Notes: generated from the sequence alone by a model not told the origin. DNA of 64,000 bases from Sesamum alatum (GCA_034509735.1 JACGWO010000005.1:34254479-34318478); one strand, 5' to 3'. Counted from the stretch's first letter, positions 49,393-61,718 are shown. Translations and numbers: made by a program.

Positions 49393-50740
49393 TTAAAAAT
49401 GATCGTCCGTCCCACAAGTGCGTCGGTGTCGTTGGCGCCGAGGTCTTCTTATTTCTTCACCCATATTTTGTATTGGTTCATCTTCAACATTATCATCACT
49501 ATCTGCATTCATATGCAACTGACTTGATGATGTTGCAGAACTAGACTCTTCATAATCACGATATGCACCAAATGCTGGAAATGAAATTGGTGAGATATTA
49601 TATTCTGGTTCATATGTTTGACTCGTGCCAAGGCCAAGGTCAAGATCAACCTGTTTATAATAAGGTTGTTAGCTTGGGATGTATGGAGCTGAATCAAACC
49701 AAATCACTTTGTTGGGGCGGTTGAGGCACGTAGCAATCTTGATATACATTTAGAGGTGTATGCACTCTGGATGGACCAGCTATATCTACCCCAACAGTAT
49801 CATCACCTCTAAGTGAACTTGTAGACATTCTGCTACTGCTTCTCCTTTATCTGTGGGACGTAGACGGAGCATTATCATGTGGCGCTGCTTGTTCTTCGGG
49901 CTGATTATCCCTCGGAAAACGAGAAAGTATTTCACGAAGTCCAATCATTCCCATAATAAACCGGTGATGCATTTGCAAAGCCTCTTCGAAATTGGTTGGT
50001 GGCGGTTGCACACTTAAATGAAGGGCCTCTGCATATGGCTCCTGCACCAATTTTAAAATAATGAATTTAAATCTAAGAGAAAAATGGGTGTAACATGAAT
50101 CAAGTTTTATTGCACAACAGACCACATGTTGTATTTTTGGTGCATGTCCAGGTTGATAACCACTCTCTACATGTCTATCAGTAGATGATGAGACGAATCG
50201 ACGAGTTATTCTACCGTACCAATCCCAATATCTATTTTTTGTATCTCTTCCGTTGGAAATAGGTGGTCGACGCACAACCGTTTTATGTCGTCTATCCCAT
50301 CTACTAACGTATAATGTGTGCCCCCACGTGTTCTACGGGAGATGTTATGAAGGCTCATTTCCCGACTATCTGTACCCTGTGGGATGTCTTGCCTCATACC
50401 GAATTGGCGAAGTACCCGTTCAGGATGATGCATTTTCACAATAGCATAAAAGATTAGAGGACATATTGATATCCACAACTGGGGGTTGAACTCATCTGAG
50501 TGGGCTAGAATGTTCTCCAAGTTCATGTCGTACGGCTGCCAAAGAAACTGAAATAAAAGCAAATATATTAAATTAGTAGGTAACTAATATTCATAAATAA
50601 ATATGCGTAACGATGAGTTTTGTTTATCTGATCAGCCGTCATGTTATCCAGCATATCTCTAAATACCCGGACAGTCTACCGTACAGTGCGGGTGAAGTTG
50701 TGTTTTTTGTTCCACTTGCACCTTGGGGCGACTACATATC
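49393..50740 (-). pseudogene. Plant mobile domain (PMD) gene, broken
   Basis: Minus-strand remnant of an aminotransferase-like PMD protein, a domain found in MAIN/MAIL proteins and often carried by plant transposons. Readable pieces in order: VFRDMLDNMTADQ (to 50628); FLWQPYDMNLENILA to HHPERVLRQFGMRQDIP (from 50547); a WYGRITRRFVSS segment; EPYAEALHLSVQPPP to the Arg-rich end PRRQRHRRTCGTDDHF, stop at 49393. Lesions: an in-frame TAG at 50678-50676, a donor reading AT instead of GT at 50627-50626, and a frameshift between about 50270 and 50210. The upstream exon overlaps the start of the transposase region on the other strand. Not functional as it stands. Confidence 0.85.
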
Positions 50741-50759
50741 ACTTTTAGCCAATGAAGGT

Positions 50760-53122
50760 CTACCTTCTTCCTCCAACCGCGATTTTTTAGCCGGATTTTC
50801 CGATGGTAATTTTTTTGAAGGTCCATCTGGTGGTAATTTTTGCATTGGCCCGTCTGGTGGTGATTTTTTTGGGAGTGCTGCAAATTATGGCGTATATGAG
50901 TCAACACCTGACGTGGTTGCTGTTACACAAGGCCTGGAAAACGTCGGAATTCAACCCAGGGCAACCCATTCACGGAGTAACGACGAGCCAGTGCTCGAAG
51001 AAGACCCTGAAGAGGATCATGAAGAAGATCCTGAAGTTGATAGTTTCGCCAATTTTTCAGATCATATGTCTGAACCAGATGAAGCTGCATTTCCAATACC
51101 ACCCGAGGATCCTGAGAACGAGGCTGACATAAATGACATGGCTGAAACATTTGCAACCCAATCTCAAGGTATGTCACCAACCAATGAACCGTCTATGCCA
51201 AATAACACTAATGAGGAAATGTTTTACCGTTCCATACCGTTTTTTGATCGTACATTCCCGGAGATACCTGCTGACTCCATTGATGTTCCATCAAAGTATG
51301 CGAATTTTTATGATGCTAATGAAGGGAAACTTGATGTGGGAATGATTTTAAAAAATAAAGATAATTTAATAGGAGCGGTGAAAGATCACTCGATACGGCA
51401 TGCATGGCGTGAGTATGTGGTACTTGAGAGTACCACAAAAAAATGGAAGGTCGTCTGTAAACATAGCACTCCAGGTACGTATCAAGTTTGTATAGTCGTT
51501 TATAACAAATTTATCAGAAAGTGTATTCATCCTTTTTCTTTTTTCCATTCCAAATGTATGGTGTAGATGGGAGCTAAGAGGAATAATAAAATCGAGAAAG
51601 GGCCGTTGGAAAATAACAAAATATAAGGGGGACCACACATGCGTTGTTAACGATATGTCCCTTGAACATTGCAATTTAAACAGAAGGTACGCTGCTTCTT
51701 TATTATTAGGGCATGTAAAATGCGACCCCTCATATGGAATCAAGCATGTCATACAAACTGTGAAGGACCACACAGGATTCGACATAACATACCAAAAGGC
51801 ATGGTACAGTTTGAAGATGGCCCGTGAAACCGTTTATGGCACATGGGAGAGCTCAGTTCGAAAGCTATCAAACTTCATCGGAGCTCTCCAAAAGTATAAT
51901 GAATGACGATTGTTGAATGGGGACATAAATACTTTCAGCAGTCAAGCAATGCATACGTGATAAAATACGTCTTCTGGGCATTCAAACCGTGTATCGATGG
52001 GTTCCAATACTGCCGCAATGTCATCAGTGTCGATGGAACACATTTATACACAAAGCACAAGCACAAAATGTTGATTGCAGCTGCCATGGATGGGAATCAA
52101 CAGGTACTTCCTCTTGCGTTTGCTATTGTCAATGAAGAATCTGAAGCATCTTGGACTTGGTTTCTTCAAATGTTAAGCAAACATATTATAAGAGGACGGT
52201 CTGGGATGTGTCTTATTTCTGACCGTAATGCCGGTCTCATCAAATCAGTAAAAACAATTTTAGATTTTGTGCCACTACAGGGAGTGCACAGATATTGCTT
52301 GCGGCACGTATGTTTTAATTTCAACAGTCGTTACAAGAATGTGGAATTGAAGGACCTTTGTTGGAGAGCTGGTTCTGAATATCAAACCAGCAAGTTCAAT
52401 CGAACAATGAACGAGATAAAGACGAACAAATTAGAAGCGTTTGTGTACTTAGAGAATATTGAAAAGGAAAAATGGATAGTTTCTCAGGATGGCGGATGGC
52501 GGTGCGGAATTCTCACAACTAACATGTCAGAGTGCATCAATGAAGTTCTGAAAGGGACTCGTCGATTGCCTGTGACTGCAATAGTGGAAATAACATTTGC
52601 TCGTTCAGTCCACTATTTTCGTGAGAGAATAGCAAAGAGTGGTGTCATGTTAAGCAACAACCAACTATGAACGGACTTTGCAAACAAATTGTTCCAACGT
52701 TGGTTCGAAAAAAGTGTTGAACATGTTGTGACGAGATACAGTCAGCACCAACAGTCTGCACCGTTGTAACAAAACGTCAAACTGGACATGGATTCAACAC
52801 TCACGTCGTCAAAATTGCCACACGAGAATGTTAGTGTGGCAAATGGAGTCAATTCGGCATCCCGTGCTCGCATGCTCAAAAGGTATGCGCTGTATATAGA
52901 ATTAGTATCCCATCAATGGTGAAGGACTAGTATGATATAATGGCTTACAGGAGAACATATTCTAAGTCTTTTCATCCTTTGATGGCAGAAGATTATTGGG
53001 ATGTTCCACAATTTGAGTTGGTCCATGACACTACTTTGCGTGGCATCATTCATCCTGGTAGAAGCCAAACATCACGTATTCCTAAGCAGATGGATTGGGC
53101 ACAAACGCAAGATAGACAATAA
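50760..53122 (+). pseudogene. MuDR-type (MULE) transposase, broken
   Basis: Transposase of a Mutator-like element. An acidic region is followed by the MuDR N-terminal domain (FYDANEGKLDVGM to KWKVVCKHST, to 51474); then the DNA-binding part with YKGDHTCVVND; then the DDE core with SVDGTHL (Asp codon 52032) and LISDRNAGL (Asp codon 52221); then the SWIM zinc finger (CGKWSQFGIPCSHA); and a C-terminal EDYWDVPQFELVHD block ending at 53122. Lesions: the obvious intron (51475-51566) does not keep frame, a frameshift lies at about 51904, there is a TGA at 52668 where Trp is expected, another frameshift near 52765 and a TAG at 52832 inside the zinc finger. An open frame extends left to an ATG at 50613, but its first part is antisense to the PMD exon and is probably not real protein. 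Confidence 0.9.
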
Positions 53123-53227
53123 TACCAACTAAGGGAGGGTCATTCAAGACAAGCTGATGCGTCGTGAGAGGTCGTAGAAGACAATAATAATTGTATAGTT
53201 GATCTTATTTTTTTCAATAAATTATTT

Positions 53228-53640
53228 TTAAGAATTAAAATTATTATAATTAATTTTTTAAATTTTATTTTTTGATTTAAATATAATTTTTTTGATGTAA
53301 CTATATTTTTTTGTGTTAATATATATTTTTGGTTGTACTATTAAATAATTATAAATAAATCCGTAAATTATATATAATATACGTAGTAGTAATAATAAAT
53401 AATAATAATAAAATAATAAATAAATATATAAAAAAAAGAAAAAGTTTAAGTCGAACTCAAAGATTGAGTTCGACTTTTACCATTGTTGTTATGTATTATA
53501 TATAATAATTATTTTTATTATTTTTTTCTTAATATTAATAAAATAAATAAGCCTATAATCTTTCAAATTAAAAGGTATGAATGATTTCTATAAAAGGGCA
53601 ATAGGTGAGGGGTGTAAATATAATTATCACTTCAATTTTT
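53228..53640. repeat. Right terminal inverted repeat of the MULE
   Basis: Pairs with 48957-49400 and, at its outer tip, with 47668-47733. It starts about 100 bp after the end of the transposase remnant. Confidence 0.8.
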
Positions 53641-53914
53641 GAAATGATGATAAATGTGAAAATATATTTGTTTAATTGTATTTTTATTAATAATATTTTA
53701 TTATGATCATTGTCATATCAATCATTGCTTTTTTTTTTTTATATATTTAATTATATGCATATAATTTTTTTCAATCATTAATTTTATAAACTAATAATAT
53801 AAATATACATATATATATATATAATACTTTGGTTTGACATCACTAACAATACTATATTCTGTAACTTCGAAGCAAAAAAATAATCATGGTGTCATTAGTC
53901 GGTCAAATAGGCTT

Positions 53915-54352
53915 AAATGCATTTTTGGTCCCGTAGCTTAGACGTTTTCGTCTTTTTAACTTTCTAAAGTAACGTTTTGGTCATGCATCTTTTTATTTTT
54001 GCAATTTTAATCGTTTTTTCCCTTCAGAATTCACCTCCACCAACGAGAATGGTGAACTCAGGCGAAAAAATAATTGAAATCGCGAAAATTAACAAATATG
54101 TAAGACCAAAATGCAACACTAGAAAGTTGAAGTGCACAAATATTGGCATATATGAGCCAATATATACACAAAGTAACTCCAATTCTAAAAGGTCACGTTA
54201 GATATACATGTATTTTTCCGGCGTGAATGTGAACTCCAACAAACAAGAACTGAAATCGTGAAAACTAAAAAGATGCAAAATAAAATGTCACTCTAAAAAG
54301 TTAAAAGACGAACACGCAAATAGTCTAAGTTACAAGACAAAAAATACATTTT
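53915..54352. mobile_element. TIR element (family E-like)
   Basis: Left AAATGCATTTTTGGTCCCGTAGC and right (reverse complement) AAAATGTATTTTTTGTCTTGTAAC; the inner blocks TAGACGTTTTCGTC and GACGAACACGCA correspond. Confidence 0.65.
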
Positions 54353-55014
54353 ATCTTAGCGAAAAAATAATTTTATTAATTAAATCCTATTTCTAAGAAT
54401 TTCTTCTAGTGGCATGCTATTTATTTAGACAAAATTATATTTTTCGTCGTGTAACTTAGAAGTTATGATAATTTTAGTCCAACATATGTTGTAATAATAA
54501 ATATAGTCCTGCAATTTATACCCTTGTTGCACATTTGGTCTTCAAATTGGCACATTTAGTCCCGCGCTTCCTTCGTCAATTTTTTGCCAGAAATTTTGGC
54601 TGACATCACGCACATGATGGCTCGTGATCAATCAGACTCTATTTCATCTGGGTCGTTCTTTCTACCTTGACTTCCTTTTGTTTATTTTGACAACTTCTTT
54701 TTTTTTTTTTTTCTTTCTTTTCTATTTCTACGTTTTGTTCGTATTAAAATACTTCTCAAATTAAGCTAATAAACTGTCATAGTCGGGAGCAGAATTTTTG
54801 GCTAGGGACTTGAAAAAGTCTCCATCTTGCAACCTCTGAGTAAAAAGCACTCGTCAACACTTCCTAAGTGGTCGAGAGGACTTCCAAAGTATCTACCTTA
54901 AAATTTTAGAGGTATTCCTCCTCTTGGTATTCTACTTGAGAAAGAACAAGGGAGGGGTCCAGCTAGCAAAATAATATAATGAAAAAAAAATAAGAAAAAT
55001 AATATAAAAAAGGT
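54353..55014. other. Intergenic sequence
   Basis: 54430-54600 is a half family E-like element (TTATATTTTTCGTCGTGTAACTT) without a matching right end. The rest has no recognisable feature. Confidence 0.4.
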
Positions 55015-55795
55015 TGGGTTAATTACAGTAACCTCCCCTATTATTATGGGAATATATAAATTTCCTCCTCTTACTATGAAAATTACATAAACTTCCCTTC
55101 CAAATATGTTCACATTACAAATTGCCCCTTCCGTTAGTCAACTTAACGGATTTTGTTAATGTCATAAAAAATAGTCTAAACTTCCTATAATACCCTCAAC
55201 CAGAATAACTCTATTTTCTAAGATTTAAATACCCCTAAGAGAAAAATTTTTATTTTTAAAGTTAATAAGGGTGTATGCTCGTAACTTTTGATATATTATT
55301 TGATAATATTTTTTTAATCACGTATTGTGTATGTGTAGGTTGTGATATCAATTTCTACTCCTAACAATCATCAAAGATTGCAAATTTTATTGAAATTATA
55401 TTATTTATAGCAAGTAATAAAGCAAAGTACTCAAATGATAAAAATGAGGCAAATTTCAATAGTTTAGCCAATTTAATTATATCAAATAAAAATTTAAACA
55501 AGTCAATTTTAGTGTATTTAATTTAAATTCTATACGTTACAATTCCTAGAAAAATGAAGACATAAGTATATTTTTAAATTATTCAAAAAAACTTTTTTTT
55601 TCTGCTTTTTATTTCAAATAAAGAAAATAAAAAAAATACTTCTATTATTAATTTTATTGAATTATTTTTAGTTTTATAAATGAGGGCTAAATGGTCATTT
55701 AAGCACTTATTATTTAAATTGACTAATGCCTATTATTAGTTAGAGGGGGTAATTTGTAATTTTCATAATAAGAGGGGGGAATTTGTAAATAATAA
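55015..55795. mobile_element. TIR element (about 780 bp)
   Basis: Left TTAATTACAGTAACCTCCCC, TTATTATGGGAATATATAAATT and CTAACGGA-type block pair with the right-end CTAATGCC...TTAGAGGGGGTAATTTGTAATTTTCATAATAAGA stretch. Non-coding, AT-rich centre. Confidence 0.55.
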
Positions 55796-56730
55796 AATAT
55801 TAGAATAACAAGAAAAAATATATGAAAAAAGTTAAAATTATAGATCATTTTGAGTTGGATGATGTACTTGTAATAATGAAATTAAAATTATCTGTTAAAT
55901 TAATTTATTTTTTATAAAATCAAGATGAAAGCTTGATCCAAAAATTAAAAGTGAGACACATATTTAGAGGATAAACTTCAACTTGTGCAAAAAAAAAACA
56001 AAAAAAAAAAACACAAACATAGGCAACTTGCCAAGCCCAGCCATGTCCTAGTACCACATGTCCAAGACCAGCACATGTGTCCTGTACAAATGGGCTCAGT
56101 TGGTCTCAAGAGTTGAATCAGGACCGTCCAAGACCGGGCCCATTTATCAACGCAGTCCTACACTAATCAGATTTGTTACATTAATTCTACTCGAACCCAT
56201 CCAATTGAAAATCCTAAATTTGATGGACATTGGAACAACCCACACAAAGTGAACATCTCTTGCAGGACAACCCGACAATTTGGACTTCACAATATTTTTA
56301 TTTAAATTTTGAGTTTAAATTCTAAGTGCATGCGTGAACGTTAAATAAGAAGAAGAAAAGAACAAAAGAACACCTCACAACTGATCACATAATCTTATTT
56401 TTCTTTTAGTATGACTCAATTTGTCAAGAAAGAAAGTTTTTATCATCTCCGGATCAAAATGATTAAATATAACTCAAAAGCACAAACACCACACGTCTTG
56501 TGGGACTCGAATTATGATTTCAAACTTATTCATGAGACATCAATTTTACCCAATAGATTCAGAAACCATTATTAAGTAGAAAAGAAATGGAGCACCCCAA
56601 GTTTGAAACAAAGTTACTACTTCTTTTCGAATTGGATTTTATATTACAATTTATATTATATCTTTTATTTCATTTTACATACACACCACTGTAAAGTCTT
56701 TATTTAGATAAAATTGATAACACAATTTTT
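55796..56730. other. AT-rich intergenic sequence
   Basis: No gene, repeat ends or hairpin that I can support. Confidence 0.4.
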
Positions 56731-57270
56731 AGGAATAATTACACTCTCCTTCCATGAGATTTGGTGTAATTACACATAAACTCTCTGTAGTTTGAAAAAT
56801 TACATCTAGTACCCCTGAGGTTTTCGTCTATCTAACAAATAGGTCTCTCCGTTAATCAATATTCACCGAATTTGTTGATATTAACAAAAAAAAAAAAATG
56901 AATGGAAAGTGATATTTACTCTCGATTGACTTATTGTAGGCCAAATATTATTTTTTAACTAAATTATCCTTATAATGTAAAGATATACATCCTCACACGC
57001 ATTAACGCGTGAAGATGTATAAACGTAGTTTGATTATAAAAAATTTGCTTAACTTACAATATAGTTAGTAATAAGTCAATAAATGGTACATATTGATTTT
57101 TGTTTAACTTTTTGTACTAATATCTACAAATTCAGTGAATTTTAACTAATGAAGGGATCTTATTGGTTAGATAAAAGCAAATCTCATGAATATTAAATGT
57201 AATTTTCTAAACTACCAGGGATCTACATATAATTACATCAAATATAAAAAAAAGAACGTCTAATTATTCT
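56731..57270. mobile_element. MITE family C, complete copy
   Basis: Left AGGAATAATTACACTCTCC, GGTGTAATTACACATAAACTC; right end inverted. Central CACGCATTAACGCGTG dyad as in 31213-31747. Non-coding. Confidence 0.75.
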
Positions 57271-58115
57271 AAATTTTTATACATATGATCGTACATACGT
57301 AAAAATTGAAATAGAATAAATAAATGCATAATTGCAATAGAAAATTCAGTCTAACTAACTAACAAGTAAACATAAACCAACTGAAATTAACATAACCACT
57401 CCCTATAGACTCGCTCCACTCCCTCCCACAAAACGTTCCTTTTTCTCTCTTCTTACCAAAACAAAAGAAATAGTATATCCATGATTAATTATTTATCATT
57501 CTTTTTATCTTATTTAATTAGAAATATAATTCATTAAATATATTAAAAAAATTGAAACGTAAAGCAAAACCTTTTTCTATGTATATATTTATAAAAAAAC
57601 AACAAAATTTGTTAAATCATCAACCACAAAAAATAAAAAGAAAAAATAATAAATAAAAATAAATAAAGTACATAGTGAAAATAAAGCGGAAAAAGAGAAA
57701 GAGAAGAAAGCTCATTTCAACTTCATATCTCTCTCCACACTCTCTGTTTCTTCTTCAACTTTACATTCCATTTCTTTTTTCTTTTCTCTCTATTTTTATT
57801 TTTCTAATAAATTCTTTTTTTTATTTTATTTTTTGCATGCAAAACGCTCTCATATTACCCCTGCAGTTCTGTTCTTCACTGTGATTGGATCATACTTCTC
57901 TCATTCTATTTCATGACGATTTGATCAAATTTCTTGATTTTTCTGATTTTTTTGTTTAATGGTTGATCTATTTTCGAAATGCTGTATGGAGTACAAGAAA
58001 TCTCATATACATGAATTTAAAAGGAAAAAATTGTCGATTTGATTTTATTTTCTGAAAATATATTTGAATTCTTTGTTTCTTTGCAAACCCGGGTCAAGAT
58101 TTCCGGTTGCGATTG
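57271..58115 (+). promoter_or_regulatory. Promoter and leader of the RING-finger gene
   Basis: AT-rich upstream DNA. A CT-rich tract at 57720-57800 is typical of plant 5' leaders. No single TATA box can be chosen, though TATATTTATAAA at 57582-57593 is a candidate. Confidence 0.35.
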
Positions 58116-58991
58116 ATGGCATCTGGCGGCGGAAGGGAACATGATCCCAAGAGCCCACCAGACTTAAGCCCCGAAGATTCCTCCGGGGAAGAGAGCGACG
58201 ACGACGAGAAAGCAGGCCGGGCCATTCCGGCGAACGAGCGGCCACTGCGATCCGAGTCTCACCGGACGCAAGTAGACAATCTCCCCAACGTGGATGGCGG
58301 CCAAAAAGAAGGTGAGAAGCTCCGGCGCCGGAACAGCGGCCGAGGTGTGACCTGGACATCATCCGTCCTCGTCCCGGCTTCCGACATCCCAATGAACAAG
58401 AACAGAGCGATGGCTCGCGAGCCCTCCACCCGGCTCAACCCGAGCTCTCTCGTCTCCGACGATTTATCTGAGACCGACATCTCCGCCGTTCCCGACCCAC
58501 CTCCCGGTTTGCTCCGGAACACCAGCCGAGCAATGGAGAAACCGAGCGGGAGGCCGGATCCACCGGCTCCGTCGCCGATGAAGATACTGCAGAGGGAAAA
58601 CGAAGAAGAGGAAGATGAGGATGAGTACGAGGATGATGAGGACGAAGAGGAGGAAAGCCGCGGCAAGCCAGCGCCGGCGGCGGCGGCGGACGACGGGGAA
58701 AAAGAGGCGCCGGTGAGGATGTCATTGATGTCGCTGTTGGCGGAGTCGGATGAAGATGGGATGGGCTACATGATGGGTGAGGACGACGAGGACGATGAGG
58801 ACGACGACGGCGGCGGCGGCGGCGGGATAGAGTATAACAGTTGTTGTGTGTGCATGGTGAAGCATAAGGGGGTGGCGTTTGACCGGTGCGGGCATTCCTT
58901 CTGCAGGCTGTGCTCACGTGAGATGGGCGTGCAAGGAGGGAACTGCCCACTCTGCAATAATTACATTTTGGAAATTCTTGATATTTTCTAA
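58116..58991 (+). CDS. RING-finger (C3HC4) protein, putative E3 ubiquitin ligase
   Basis: Intronless 291-residue protein. A long low-complexity N-terminal part (Ser/Pro/Asp-rich, with an acidic Glu/Asp run at about residues 164-185 and a second Asp run with Gly repeats at about 224-240) precedes a C-terminal RING. Its zinc ligands are C243, C246, C258, H260, C263, C266, C277 and C280, and it ends NYILEILDIF. That RING-plus-ILEILDIF tail is shared by a plant family of RING proteins. The canonical RING implies E2 binding and ubiquitin transfer; substrate unknown. A conserved MSLMSLLAESDEDG block lies before the acidic repeat. The ATG at 58116 is the first in frame; upstream in-frame codons are TTG only. 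Confidence 0.93.
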   Translation: MASGGGREHDPKSPPDLSPEDSSGEESDDDEKAGRAIPANERPLRSESHRTQVDNLPNVDGGQKEGEKLRRRNSGRGVTWTSSVLVPASDIPMNKNRAMAREPSTRLNPSSLVSDDLSETDISAVPDPPPGLLRNTSRAMEKPSGRPDPPAPSPMKILQRENEEEEDEDEYEDDEDEEEESRGKPAPAAAADDGEKEAPVRMSLMSLLAESDEDGMGYMMGEDDEDDEDDDGGGGGGIEYNSCCVCMVKHKGVAFDRCGHSFCRLCSREMGVQGGNCPLCNNYILEILDIF

Positions 58992-60198
58992 TTATTCATT
59001 TTATTTACTTTATATTTTCAAATTTACAAAGTTTTTTTTAATTAGAAAAATAGATTTATTTGAATTTTTTCTAATTATTGTTATTTTGTAATGCATTGGA
59101 TTACATATTAGTTTTAAGTAGTGATGGATGGATCGAGAGTGTTGCAGAAAAATATGAGGACGTCATTTGCTGCTCATATTTATAGTATTAGAAAGTCACG
59201 AAGTTATTATTTTTGTAATCCAATGGGTTTACTATTTAAGTGGGGAAATAACAGTTTTGGTACAATAATTTTGGTCTAACTGATTACGGGTTTCTCTTTG
59301 AGTTCTATATATTTTGAATTTTTTCAAATTTTATTTTTTGCGCTTTTCTATTGAAAGTTAACGAGGAAGTTGATGTGGCCATTAGTCGCATTATTAATTT
59401 GAGGATAAAAGTTCATTTGGCCTTATAACTTATGTTTGGCATGATTTTGGTTTAAATCAATAAAAATTTGATTAATTTACGTAAATTCAATAAGACTAAT
59501 TTTATCATTTTTTATTGAAGTATTAATTACTTTAATTTTGGTTAATGAAATGAAAGTTTAATTTGCTTATATTAGTTGAGTTAGACTATTCGGTTGATGC
59601 ATAAAATAATTTGTTACTTTTTTATTTTAATTTAAATCATGCGCGAATTAAGTAATTTTGTCAATTAATTTATACTCAAATCTTATATTTCAGTTATCAT
59701 AAAAATCTAATGAATTTATTCGACTTTGTGTGATTCCTTAGAATCACTCTAAGCGAGTAGTACCACTCAAAAAGTTTTGTCATTTAAAGGCACATTTAAT
59801 ATTTTTAAGTAAATTAAAAGTATAATTAGCATTTCTAGAATTAATTTATTATTTTTTTAATATTACTTATTATTGAATACTTGCCGGTATATATACATCA
59901 ACTTTAATTTCAATTTCACATTAAAGCGTACATTCAATACAAAAAATAGGGATGGCAATGAGTTTGGGTCCAATTCGGACCTGAATCTGGCCCAATTGAA
60001 GTTGGTTTTGAAGCTTTAAACGGGTTTCAAGGCGAATTTGGGTTTCAATGGATTAGACCCGACCTGTTCCGCTTAATTTGTGTTTTTTTTTTTTTTTGTG
60101 TATATTTTATATAAATAGCCCTTGGTCCTCTCTTTGATAGTCCGATCCGTACATCAAATAATTCATGTAGTAGATCAATCTAGTGATTGGTCAATGAC
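58992..60198. other. Downstream sequence of the RING gene and spacer
   Basis: 3' UTR then AT-rich spacer. 59948-60080 begins AGGGATGGCAATGAGTTTGGGTCC and has GGGTTT repeats, a common plant hAT-type end, but no matching right end. Confidence 0.4.
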
Positions 60199-60206
60199 AT
60201 GTGAGT

Positions 60207-61187
60207 TAGGCCTGTCAATGGGTAGGGTTTTATTTTACCCTGGCCCAGACCCAAAGGAGGCTCAAGTAATTTTTTTTTTTTAACCAGACCCAATCCAACC
60301 CAATGAACCTAACTCAAGACCCATGGGTCTCTAGACCCGATCTATTGGGTTGGGTCCGACCCAAACCCATTAATTTTTTTTATTAAAAAAAAAAGAGAAA
60401 TATTACGTGATGAGCTTCTTTTGCTTCTTCTTGAGTTCTTTTCACTAGTTTATGAAGCCTTTCTGTGAAGCCAATTTTCTTGCCAAGAAGAAAACCGGAA
60501 ATATTGTGAAAAGAATGGGATGGGAAACAAAAGGAAAATATTTGTTTACTTGTAAGAAAGAAGCTGCAGAAAGGAGCAAAGAAAGGAAAAAGGCTTTTAG
60601 TTTCCTTGTAAAAAAATTTCCAGCAAAGGAATGAAGAACAACAATAGAAGAACAATGGAAAACTTCACTTTCTTGCAAAACCCATAGCTTTTGCATCTTT
60701 CTCTTGCCCATAAGAATATTAGCTTTCCTCTCAAACTTTACCCTACAAAACCTCTCAACTTCACATGATTCGGGTGGCGCTTGCGGTGGCGAGGCAAAGA
60801 GGGATCTGAGCGGCACTTGCGGTGGAGAGGCGGTGGCGGATCTTAGCGAGGCGACGGCGGTTCTCGGCGGCGGCAAGGCGAGGGGTGAAGGGCAACTCTG
60901 ATTTTGTTTTTGTTTGTGTTTTTCAACAAGAGGCTTAATGAGTGATAATTGATTTGTTGTGATTGTGATTGGCGTTGTGAAATAGCAAATGGGTGTTGTG
61001 CGGCTGAAGTTGGGTCTGGGTAAGTGTTGGGTCTCAATGGGTATAGACCCGACCCAGACCCAATTTATATTATTTATTGGGTCTGGGCCTGGGCTTGGGT
61101 CTAATAATTTTTTTAGGGTCTTGGTCTGAGTCTTTTTTCTCGTGAATGGGCTTGGGTAGGGCTTTGTCCTATCCATTGACAGGCCTA
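60207..61187. mobile_element. Non-autonomous hAT element with perfect 8-bp TSD
   Basis: Ends are perfect 15-bp inverted repeats (TAGGCCTGTCAATGG), flanked by identical 8-bp duplications ATGTGAGT at 60199-60206 and 61188-61195, the hAT hallmark. Subterminal regions are rich in GACCCAxxCCCA repeats. The inside (60400-60900) has an open minus-strand frame with no transposase similarity; it may include captured host DNA. Confidence 0.92.
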
Positions 61188-61195
61188 ATGTGAGT

Positions 61196-61718
61196 TACAT
61201 GATTGATCTGCAAGGAAGAATCAATACGAATAGACAGGAAGGCTAGCTTTTGACTTTTTAAGCTAGAGCTAACTACCTTCCATCTTCGTATATAAATCGG
61301 TATCCTTGAGTTAGATGAGATTAGGTCTAGAAATCGCCTCTTTTTTCGAAGAGATTCTTGCCAACACCAAGGACAGATTTTGGGAGAGTGATTAGCAATT
61401 GGCACTGCAACTGGAAGTGGCGAGGAATGGCTACATTATGCATCTTACAATGGCTATATATAAAATATATTTGTACATATATAAATTATATAATTTATTT
61501 GTACTTACATAGAATACATCAATTTAATATTTTAAAATAATAATATAAATAGTTTAGTTATATGCGCGGGGACCGCGTACATGTTAGAATAGGTGACCAG
61601 AAAGCCAATAGGTTTGGCGTTTTGTAACCTATTTGACAGCTTGATGTAATGTAATATTATGTGATGAATAAAATGAGTGTTCGTCACCAACGGTACCTTC
61701 TTTGTTGCGCTCATTTTA
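61196..61718. other. Intergenic sequence
   Basis: Mixed sequence between the hAT element and the LTR-like block. No gene or repeat recognised. Confidence 0.4.

Larger units (their letters stand above)
47668..53640. mobile_element. Mutator-like element (MULE) with transposase and plant mobile domain genes
   Basis: The right terminal inverted repeat (about 53228-53640) pairs over about 440 bp with 48957-49400 (shared GGCTTATTTATTTTATTAAT, AATGGTAAAAGT, TTTGAGTTCGAC, and AAAAAATTATATTTAAATC blocks). Its outer tip pairs with 47668-47733 (CACCCC.CACCTATTG). The left repeat is therefore split by a 1.2-kb block with its own inverted repeats. Between the repeats lie a broken MuDR-type transposase (plus) and a broken PMD gene (minus). 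Target duplication not resolved. Confidence 0.8.

Noticed and set aside
50613..50740. Start of the 317-codon open frame as the transposase N-terminus
   Set aside because: The opposite strand here encodes recognisable PMD protein, so this part is probably antisense coincidence.
58045..58950. Long minus-strand open frames opposite the RING gene
   Set aside because: They mirror the GC-rich acidic and Gly repeats of the real gene and translate to Ser/Arg/Pro low complexity.
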